Below, piece by piece: positions 57,909 to 64,000 of a DNA stretch of 64,000 bases; within the stretch, counting starts at the first letter, position 1; every line of letters starts with the position of its first letter. The translations under genes and the position numbers were made by a program. The DNA lies in assembly GCF_000367365.1 (NCBI RefSeq), contig NZ_BARF01000014.1:62001-126000 (forward strand), given 5' to 3'. Below the pieces are notes generated by a model. The model did not search any database and was not told the DNA's origin. It saw nothing but the letters and a program-made list of their open reading frames with translations. Source of the DNA: Streptomyces prunicolor NBRC 13075 (lineage in GTDB: Bacteria > Actinomycetota > Actinomycetes > Streptomycetales > Streptomycetaceae).

Positions 57909-59210
57909 TCAGGTCCGGGCCACGCCCAGCCCCGGCGCCGGGGCGACCGCGGTCTCCGGGGAACGCCGGATGAGGACATGGATGACGTACACACCCGCGA
58001 CCCCCGACGCCGCCATGCAGAGCGTGATCAGCCACAGCAGGAGCGACGCGCTGTAGTCCATCAGCGCGGGCGTGACGAACGCGACGCCCGCGAAGACCCC
58101 GCGCGACAGGGCGTAGGTGAGGCCCTGGGTGGTGCCGCGGGTGTCCGGGGGCAGCGTGAGCTGCGACCACACCTTGTAACTGGCCTCCCCCGCAAAGGGG
58201 TTGGAGATCTGGTACAGCACGAAGAAGACGAGCATGCCGACCAGGGCACCGGCCGTGAGGGAGGCGATGCAGAAGGCCACGACCTGCACGACCGTGAAGA
58301 CGTAGAACAGCCGGTCGCGCCAGGGAGTGTCGGCGATGCGGACGAAGACGAAGGTCAGGACCAACGCGATCGGCAGGAACGCCAGGTTGATCCCGGTGGC
58401 CAGGCTCTGCGAGGCACCGCTGACCGTGACGAGCAGGTAGGTGCCGAACTGGCCGAAGGTGTTGGCGCCGATACCCCAGGTGACGTAGTAGACGAAGGTC
58501 GCGGCCATCGGCAGCAGCGCGGCACGGTTCCACACGTTCTTGAGCTCGATGCCGCGCGGCGCGGCCAGTGCTGCCGCCTCCTCCTGCTGTGCCGCCTCGG
58601 ACGGCTCGGCCAGCTCCAGTCGGGCGCGGAGCAGGAAGGTGACCAGCGCGGCGACGATCAGATGGCCGGTGATGAACCGCGCCCCGACCATGCCGGTGTC
58701 CGACAGGACGTAGCCGAGGAAGATCACGACGACGATGCCCGCCACCCACATGACCTGGGTGAACGACACGAGACGCGCCCGGCCGTCGGGGGGTGCGGCG
58801 TCCGAGACGACGGCCAGGGACGTCGGCAGGTCGGCGCCTGCGGCCAGTCCCGCGACGAGCACGCCGACGAAGAGGACGATGTCGTTCGGGGCGAGGGTGA
58901 TGACGACCGCGCCGATCGCGTAGCAGAGGATGTCCAGGTTGTAGACGCGGCGGCGCCCGAACATGTCCGCGAGCCGGCCGCCGACGAGGGAGCCGACGGC
59001 GATGCAGCCGGTGACGATCGCGCTGATCGCCCCGGCCATCCACACGCCCATGTCGTAGTGGTCGCGGTAGATCGCCAGGTTGACGGCGATGCTGACGATG
59101 AGCGCGGCGTCGAGATAGGAGGCCATGCCCGAGAGGGCCGCGACCTTCCACAGGTGCTTCGGGATGGGCGGTTGTTCCGCGTGTTCCGGTGCAGACGAGA
59201 ATCGGATCAT
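57909..59210 (-). CDS. MFS sugar permease
   Basis: A 433-residue 12-helix transporter. GGRLADMFGRRRVYNLD is the classic MFS loop 2-3 motif, with DLPTSLAVVSDAAPP after it. Sugar-porter-like. Only 58 bases separate it from the isomerase gene, so they form an operon divergent from the rhamnosidase. A LacI-type site lies 49 bases upstream of the start. Confidence 0.92.
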   Translation of the reverse strand: MIRFSSAPEHAEQPPIPKHLWKVAALSGMASYLDAALIVSIAVNLAIYRDHYDMGVWMAGAISAIVTGCIAVGSLVGGRLADMFGRRRVYNLDILCYAIGAVVITLAPNDIVLFVGVLVAGLAAGADLPTSLAVVSDAAPPDGRARLVSFTQVMWVAGIVVVIFLGYVLSDTGMVGARFITGHLIVAALVTFLLRARLELAEPSEAAQQEEAAALAAPRGIELKNVWNRAALLPMAATFVYYVTWGIGANTFGQFGTYLLVTVSGASQSLATGINLAFLPIALVLTFVFVRIADTPWRDRLFYVFTVVQVVAFCIASLTAGALVGMLVFFVLYQISNPFAGEASYKVWSQLTLPPDTRGTTQGLTYALSRGVFAGVAFVTPALMDYSASLLLWLITLCMAASGVAGVYVIHVLIRRSPETAVAPAPGLGVART

Positions 59211-59258
59211 GATGCGGCTCCTCGCGGCTCTGGGCCGGGGTCGCAGTGAATATAGGGT

Positions 59259-59270
59259 TCAAAAAACGTT
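59259..59270 (-). promoter_or_regulatory. LacI-type operator, MFS-isomerase side
   Basis: TCAAAAAACGTT reads on the plus strand at 59259-59270, inside TTCAAAAAACGTTCCA. Its exact reverse complement occurs at 59388-59399. It lies 49 bases from the MFS start and has the central CG of LacI-family sites. Confidence 0.7.
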
Positions 59271-59387
59271 CCAACAAGCCCTCTTGCACGTATCCGTCAC
59301 GCATCCGGCCCAAGACCGGTCGGCCTCCTTCCCGCGCTTCGGATCCGGTGCCAACATCGCAGGTGGCGGACAACAGAGCCGACGTAA

Positions 59388-59399
59388 AACGTTTTTTGA
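59388..59399 (+). promoter_or_regulatory. LacI-type operator, rhamnosidase side
   Basis: AACGTTTTTTGA, the reverse complement of the site at 59259-59270, embedded in the palindrome AAAACGTTTT (59386-59395). It lies 42 bases from the GH106 start. Confidence 0.7.
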
Positions 59400-59440
59400 T
59401 CCGTGAGGGTGACCGAGCCGCACCCGGAAGGACCAACACC

Positions 59441-62400
59441 GTGATCTCACCCGCGTTGCAGCAGCTTTTCGACGCCCCGCCCCGGGACTTCGGCCCCACC
59501 CCGCTGTGGTGGTGGTCCGGCGCCAAGGTCACCCGCGAGCAACTCGCCTGGCAGTTGCGCCGGTTCGCGGACGGCGGCGTGCACAACCTCGTCGTCATCA
59601 ACCTGGCCCCGGCCGGCCCGGCCTTCGGCGCCCGGACCGACGACCCGCCGTGGTTCGGCGAGGAGTGGTGGGACCGCTTCACCGACGCCTGCCGGATCGC
59701 CCGGGACCTGGGCACATGCCTGTGGTTCTACGACCAGATCGGCTTCTCGGGCGCCAACGTCCAGGGCGCCGTCACTCGCCGTCACCCGGAAGCGACGGGC
59801 CGCGCCCTGCGCTCCCGGAGGGCCATCGTCGCCGGCGGCACGGTCGCCCTGCGCGGAGCCGAAACCCTGGTGGCCGCCTACGACTTGGCGGGCCGCCGCC
59901 TACCCGCGGCTCCCGACATCCCGGCCGCCGATGGGACAGAGGTACGGCTCGTCGTCGCCGTCTCCACGGCCTTCGACTACCTGGACCCGCACGCCGTGGG
60001 CCTGCTCCTGGACGCCGTCCACCACGAGTACGACCGGCGTGTCCCCGAGTACCTGGGCAACGTCATCGCAGGCAGTTTCCAGGACGAGTTGCCCGGCACG
60101 AACTCCTGGAGCCACCGCTTCCCCGACGAGTTCCGTGCACGTCGCGGCTACGACCTCCTCGACCATCTGCCCGCTCTGTTCGGCCCGGTGACGGCCCGCG
60201 CGGCGAAGATCCGCGCCGACTACTACGCGGTCCGCGCCGAACTCACCGAAGAGTCCCTCTTCAAGCCCCTCGCCGCGTGGCACGACGAACGCGGCATGCT
60301 CATCGGAGCCGACCAGAGCAACCCCGCGCGGGCGGGCTTCCCGGCCCAGTCGACACAGATCTACACCGACTACTTCCGCACCCACCGCTGGTACGGCGCC
60401 GCCGGAAGCGACCACGAGGGCGACTCCAAAGTCCACTCCTCCATGGCCCATCTCTACGGCCACGAGCGCGTCTGGATCGAGGCGTTCCACTCCTCCGGCT
60501 GGGGCGGCACCCTGGCGGACACCTACGACTGGCTCCTGCCGTTCCTGCGCAGTGGCGCCAACCTGTACAACCCGCACGCCAGTTACTTCGGTACCGCGGG
60601 CGGCTGGTTCGAATGGGCACCGCCCTCCACCGACTGGCGCCAGCCCTACTGGCAGCAGTACCCGGCGTTCTCCCGTGCCGTCGCCCGGATCTGCTCGATC
60701 ATGTCCTGGGGCACCTACAGCGCCGGCGTCGCGGTCCTGCACCCCACCGCCACCATGCAGTCCCTCATCCCGCTCGACGTCCCCGTCAAACACTTCGGCG
60801 ACGGCCGCCTCGGCGAGGACCATGCCGACGTCGACGAGACACAGGAGCACTACCTGGACCTGGTCGGCACCAACAACTGGTTCCGGCCCCGCATCGGCAC
60901 GCTGGACCGCCACCGCATCTCCTTCGACGTCATCGACGACGCCTCTGTGCAGCGCGCCACGGCCGCCGAAGGGGCCCTGCGCGTCACGGACTTGGCGTAC
61001 CGCGCGGTGCTGCTGCCCTCGGCGAGCGTCCTGGAGGAGGAGACGGCACGCCGACTGACCCAACTCCTCGACGCGGGCGGCCGGGTGGTGGTCGTAGGCC
61101 GTCCGCCCGCTACGGCGGCCGGGCAGGCCGGTGACGACAATGTCGTGGCGGCACTGCTGAAGGACCCGCGACTGGAGCGGGTGAGCGATGCCGAGGCAGG
61201 AGCGGTGTCGGTGGCCGATCTCGCCGGTCACGCGACCGGTGAGGTGCCACTACTCGTCAGGAGAAGGGGAGTTGAGGCGGTCGCCCTGGTGACGGGTGCC
61301 TTCCCCGACGCGCGGACGCTGCCGGGAGACGCCAACCACGAGGCGGACCCCGCGCGTTACGCCCGCCAATCGACCGTCACCGTGCACGCCCCGGTCACCG
61401 AGGCCGAGATCTGGAACCCGGCGACCGGCGCCCGCCGCCCGGCCCAAGTCACCGTCGCCGACGGCCGATCGACCATCGAGGTACCACTGGAGGGCGCCCC
61501 CGCCGTCCTTGTCGTATGGCGCGAAGGCACCCCCCAGACACACCCGGCGGACGCACCAACACCCGTGGCGGAGCGGGCGATCGACCTCTCACGCGGCTGG
61601 GAGGGTCGCCTGGTCCCCACCATGGACAACACCTGGGGCGACCTGGCGCTGCCTGCCGGCTCATCCGTCGCCGAGCCGCAGATCTGGACGATGAGTTGGG
61701 CCGAGACGGACGGTCCCGACGCGAACTGGGAGCAGACGCGGGCGACCTACGGCAACCGGGTCCGCGTGCTTTCTCCGGTGCCGTCCGCGCAGGCCCCCGA
61801 TCCGCTGGACGAGACCTTCGTCGAACGGGTCCTGGCCGGTGAACTACCCCTGGTCACCCCGGACTTGGGATGGCGCTGTTCGCTGTACTCGTCGAGCCGG
61901 GGCATCCCGGATCCGGACGGTCTGCTCGGCAACAAGGGCCTGGTGGCAGAGGAGTTCGTCCGTGTCCCCGTGCCCGGGCCGGGAACGGTCGCCCGGGTCC
62001 GCTCGATCGTGGAGACGGACCATCGCGGTCCCGCCGATCTGCACATCGGTGGCGCGTCCGCCAAGCGGGTGTGGTGGAACGGCGAGCGGCTGGACACCGA
62101 TACCGGGTATCTCGCCACCGCCCGCGTGGAGATCGGACGGACCCGCAACGTCCTCGAATACGAACTGGGCGAGACTCAGGCCAGGCCGTTGCTGATCTCC
62201 GGCAAGGCCGACACGCCGTTGGGCAGCTACTTCTGCCTGACCCGCCCGGACGCGTTCGGGCCGCGCCCGCAGTTCATGTGCCTGCCCGAGGACGTACGAC
62301 CGTTCGGCGGCGTGACCTATCGAGGGCGGCTCCATGCCTCTGGCCAGGCGGTACTTGTCGTCGGTGCGGCAGTTGGCGTGACTGTGCTGCTCGACGGCGA

Positions 62401-63376
62401 GGTCGTCGCGCGCCAGGAGAAGGTGGAGTACTACGAGTCCGACTGGGGCGCGGTACCGATGTTCTTCCGGCATCAACTCGCCCTCGGCGAAGGCGAACAC
62501 GTGCTGGAGGTGGTGGCCGACGCCGTCGATCCGCGCGAGGCGGTGTTCGTCGACTGCGTGGCGGGCGCGGGGAGCGCGGTGAACTCCCTGGTGAGTGGCG
62601 CCGGTTGGGAGGCGGAGACGGGGGAGTGGCGCGGCCGTACCGTCGAACATGAGGGCCGGTGGGGGGAGTTGCAGCACTGCTACGCGGCCGTACGACCGCA
62701 CCCGTTGCCGGACACCGAGTGGCTCACCGGGGCGCCGGTGCTCGGTGCCGCCGTACTGCCGCTGCGTTCGACGGACACCGTGCGCGAACGCGCCCAGCGC
62801 TTCCGCTTCACCGTGCCGTCGGGCACCGAATCGCTGGACCTGCCACTGGAGTTGCCCGCGAGGGTAAGGGTCGGCGACGGTACCGAGACGCGGCTCGAGG
62901 GCCAGGTCCTGACGCTGGAGCAGCCGCTCCCGGAGCCGACGGAGATCGAGGTCGTCACCGCACCCACGGCCGTACTTCGGGGCGGCTCCGCCTGGCGCGG
63001 GCCGGTGCGGGTCCGCGCAGTGGCGGCGCAACTGCCGCTGGGGGACTGGCAGTTGTTGGGGTTGGGCGGTTGGAGTGGTGGGGTGACGTACTCGCGGGAG
63101 GTGGAGGTTCCGGCCGGGGCGGACCCGGTGCTGGATCTGGGGCGGGTGCGGGGCAGTGTGTCGGTCGTGCTCGACGGGGAGTGTGTCGGCGAGGCGTTCT
63201 GTCCGCCGTACCGTTTCGAACTCCCGGGTGCCGCAGGGCGGTTGGTGCGGCTGGACGTGACCGTCAACAACACCCTGGCGCCCTATCTCGCCGAGGCCAC
63301 CCCGACCGCCTGGGCGTTCCCGTCGCAACTTCCGTCGGGGTTGCTGGGGCCGGTGACGCTACGGGTTCGGGACTGA
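59441..63376 (+). CDS. GH106-type alpha-L-rhamnosidase
   Basis: A 1311-residue glycoside hydrolase. The N-terminal half is a large TIM-barrel domain (PTPLWWWSGAKVTREQL, FYDQIGFSGANVQG, GSFQDELPGTNSW, WIEAFHSSGWGG), followed by several beta-sandwich domains with sugar-binding character. GH106 enzymes release L-rhamnose from plant and pectic glycosides. No signal peptide is seen, so it is probably intracellular and acts on imported oligosaccharides. GTG 59441 follows GGAAGGA. The 3' end overlaps the convergent lacI-type gene by 18 bases. Confidence 0.9.
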   Translation: MISPALQQLFDAPPRDFGPTPLWWWSGAKVTREQLAWQLRRFADGGVHNLVVINLAPAGPAFGARTDDPPWFGEEWWDRFTDACRIARDLGTCLWFYDQIGFSGANVQGAVTRRHPEATGRALRSRRAIVAGGTVALRGAETLVAAYDLAGRRLPAAPDIPAADGTEVRLVVAVSTAFDYLDPHAVGLLLDAVHHEYDRRVPEYLGNVIAGSFQDELPGTNSWSHRFPDEFRARRGYDLLDHLPALFGPVTARAAKIRADYYAVRAELTEESLFKPLAAWHDERGMLIGADQSNPARAGFPAQSTQIYTDYFRTHRWYGAAGSDHEGDSKVHSSMAHLYGHERVWIEAFHSSGWGGTLADTYDWLLPFLRSGANLYNPHASYFGTAGGWFEWAPPSTDWRQPYWQQYPAFSRAVARICSIMSWGTYSAGVAVLHPTATMQSLIPLDVPVKHFGDGRLGEDHADVDETQEHYLDLVGTNNWFRPRIGTLDRHRISFDVIDDASVQRATAAEGALRVTDLAYRAVLLPSASVLEEETARRLTQLLDAGGRVVVVGRPPATAAGQAGDDNVVAALLKDPRLERVSDAEAGAVSVADLAGHATGEVPLLVRRRGVEAVALVTGAFPDARTLPGDANHEADPARYARQSTVTVHAPVTEAEIWNPATGARRPAQVTVADGRSTIEVPLEGAPAVLVVWREGTPQTHPADAPTPVAERAIDLSRGWEGRLVPTMDNTWGDLALPAGSSVAEPQIWTMSWAETDGPDANWEQTRATYGNRVRVLSPVPSAQAPDPLDETFVERVLAGELPLVTPDLGWRCSLYSSSRGIPDPDGLLGNKGLVAEEFVRVPVPGPGTVARVRSIVETDHRGPADLHIGGASAKRVWWNGERLDTDTGYLATARVEIGRTRNVLEYELGETQARPLLISGKADTPLGSYFCLTRPDAFGPRPQFMCLPEDVRPFGGVTYRGRLHASGQAVLVVGAAVGVTVLLDGEVVARQEKVEYYESDWGAVPMFFRHQLALGEGEHVLEVVADAVDPREAVFVDCVAGAGSAVNSLVSGAGWEAETGEWRGRTVEHEGRWGELQHCYAAVRPHPLPDTEWLTGAPVLGAAVLPLRSTDTVRERAQRFRFTVPSGTESLDLPLELPARVRVGDGTETRLEGQVLTLEQPLPEPTEIEVVTAPTAVLRGGSAWRGPVRVRAVAAQLPLGDWQLLGLGGWSGGVTYSREVEVPAGADPVLDLGRVRGSVSVVLDGECVGEAFCPPYRFELPGAAGRLVRLDVTVNNTLAPYLAEATPTAWAFPSQLPSGLLGPVTLRVRD

Positions 63377-64000
63377 GAGGGGGCGGGTGGAGTCCCGGAG
63401 GACGAGGTCGGGTGCGAACACCCTTGTCTCGTGGGCGTGTTCGGCGCGGGCCTCCACCTCGTCGAGCAGCATTCCCACGGCCGCCCTGCCGAGTTCCTCG
63501 ACGGGTTGCCGGACCGTCGTCAGGGTCGTGCCGACGAAGCTCGCGATGTCGAGGTCGCCGTAGCCGACGACCTGGACCTCCTCGGGTATGCGCACGCCCC
63601 GCTCACCGAGTCCGCGGCACAGGCCCGCGGCGAGGAAGTCGTTGGTGCAGAAGACCCCGTCGGGCAGTTCGTCGAGTCCGCGGGCGATCTCCAGGCCGTA
63701 CGCCACCGTCATCTCGTCGGCGACGATCTGGCGGACCCGCGCCTCGCGCCGGGTGCGTACGGCCTGCCGTGCGCCCTGGTAGCGGTCGGCGCACTGCACG
63801 ATGCCGCGCTCGCCGTTCACCACGAGGATGTCGCGCGCCCCGCAGTCCAGGAGGTGCTGCACCGCGACTCGGCCGCCGGCGATGTCGTCGACGGAGACGG
63901 AACAGCCGTCCTGGGCCGGCAGCGCGCGGTCCGCGAGCACCAGCGGGATGCCGCGTTCGCGGAGCCGGGTGAGCCGGGTGGGGTCGGCGCCGAGCGGCAC
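63359..64000 (-). CDS. LacI family transcriptional regulator, N-terminus cut by window edge
   Basis: The last 213 residues of a LacI regulator: sugar-binding domain with IPLVLADRAL, SVDDIAGGRVAVQHLLDCG, DGVFCTNDFLAAGL and VQVVGYGDLDIASFVGTTLTTVRQP. The DNA-binding helix-turn-helix lies beyond base 64000. It is the likely repressor of the rhamnosidase and isomerase-permease genes. Confidence 0.93.
   Translation of the reverse strand: MPLGADPTRLTRLRERGIPLVLADRALPAQDGCSVSVDDIAGGRVAVQHLLDCGARDILVVNGERGIVQCADRYQGARQAVRTRREARVRQIVADEMTVAYGLEIARGLDELPDGVFCTNDFLAAGLCRGLGERGVRIPEEVQVVGYGDLDIASFVGTTLTTVRQPVEELGRAAVGMLLDEVEARAEHAHETRVFAPDLVLRDSTRPLSVPNP

Overview
The window is high-GC actinobacterial chromosome and fits Streptomyces best: strong G/C third-position bias on both strands, frequent GTG starts, four-base ATGA/GTGA gene overlaps, a chaplin, a furA-katG pair, a set of cysteine-free ribosomal proteins, and PP2C (SpoIIE-type) phosphatases. 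I see no rRNA, tRNA, CRISPR array, insertion sequence or phage gene. Both edges cut a gene (an alpha/beta hydrolase on the left, a LacI regulator on the right).

Region 1 (1-17.0 kb) is a minus-strand catabolic cluster of 18 genes, read from 16938 down to 641. In transcription order: a carbazole-dioxygenase-like Rieske oxygenase, a 40-residue membrane peptide, an M20-fold protein without the usual metal ligands, a LigB-type extradiol dioxygenase, a C-C bond hydrolase, an IclR regulator, a split MaoC/FAS1-type hydratase pair, a ferredoxin-NADP reductase, a 7Fe ferredoxin, an amidohydrolase, a five-gene oligopeptide-type ABC importer, an alpha/beta hydrolase with His in place of the nucleophile Ser, and a second IclR regulator. 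Most neighbours overlap by 4-11 bases. The oxygenase, its electron-transfer partners, the ring-cleavage enzyme and the meta-cleavage hydrolase together suggest degradation of an imported cyclic or aromatic compound; the substrate cannot be read from the sequence.

Region 2 (17.2-29.4 kb) looks like the other half of the same programme. A nitrate/sulfonate/taurine-type ABC importer and an MDR oxidoreductase form a coupled operon divergent from the Rieske operon, with a perfect 11-bp-arm inverted repeat between them. After a DeoR/MFS/HAD module come a second split MaoC pair and, divergently, a third hydrolase, a double-length CaiB-type CoA-transferase and an acyl-CoA ligase. A plausible scheme is uptake, ring oxygenation, ring cleavage, hydrolysis, CoA activation and hydration.

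Region 3 (29.4-48.7 kb) is mostly core or housekeeping: furA-katG, a Ser/Thr kinase, a flavodoxin-like protein, a chaplin, a membrane protein, an SGNH lipase, phosphoglucomutase, an NhaA-DsbA fusion, the zinc-independent ribosomal genes rpmG/rpmE/rpmJ, two PP2C phosphatases around a MASE1 protein, a rhomboid-like protein, TerD, an M20 carboxypeptidase and argG. furA and argG have well-spaced promoters that predict leaderless or nearly leaderless mRNAs.

Region 4 (48.7-64.0 kb) holds a ribose-type sugar ABC importer with a divergent LacI regulator, several small lineage proteins, a nitrilase-fold protein with altered catalytic residues, and a sugar locus: fucose/arabinose-isomerase-like protein and MFS permease divergent from a 1311-residue GH106-type alpha-L-rhamnosidase. 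Matching LacI-type operators lie in front of each arm, and a truncated LacI gene lies at the right edge.
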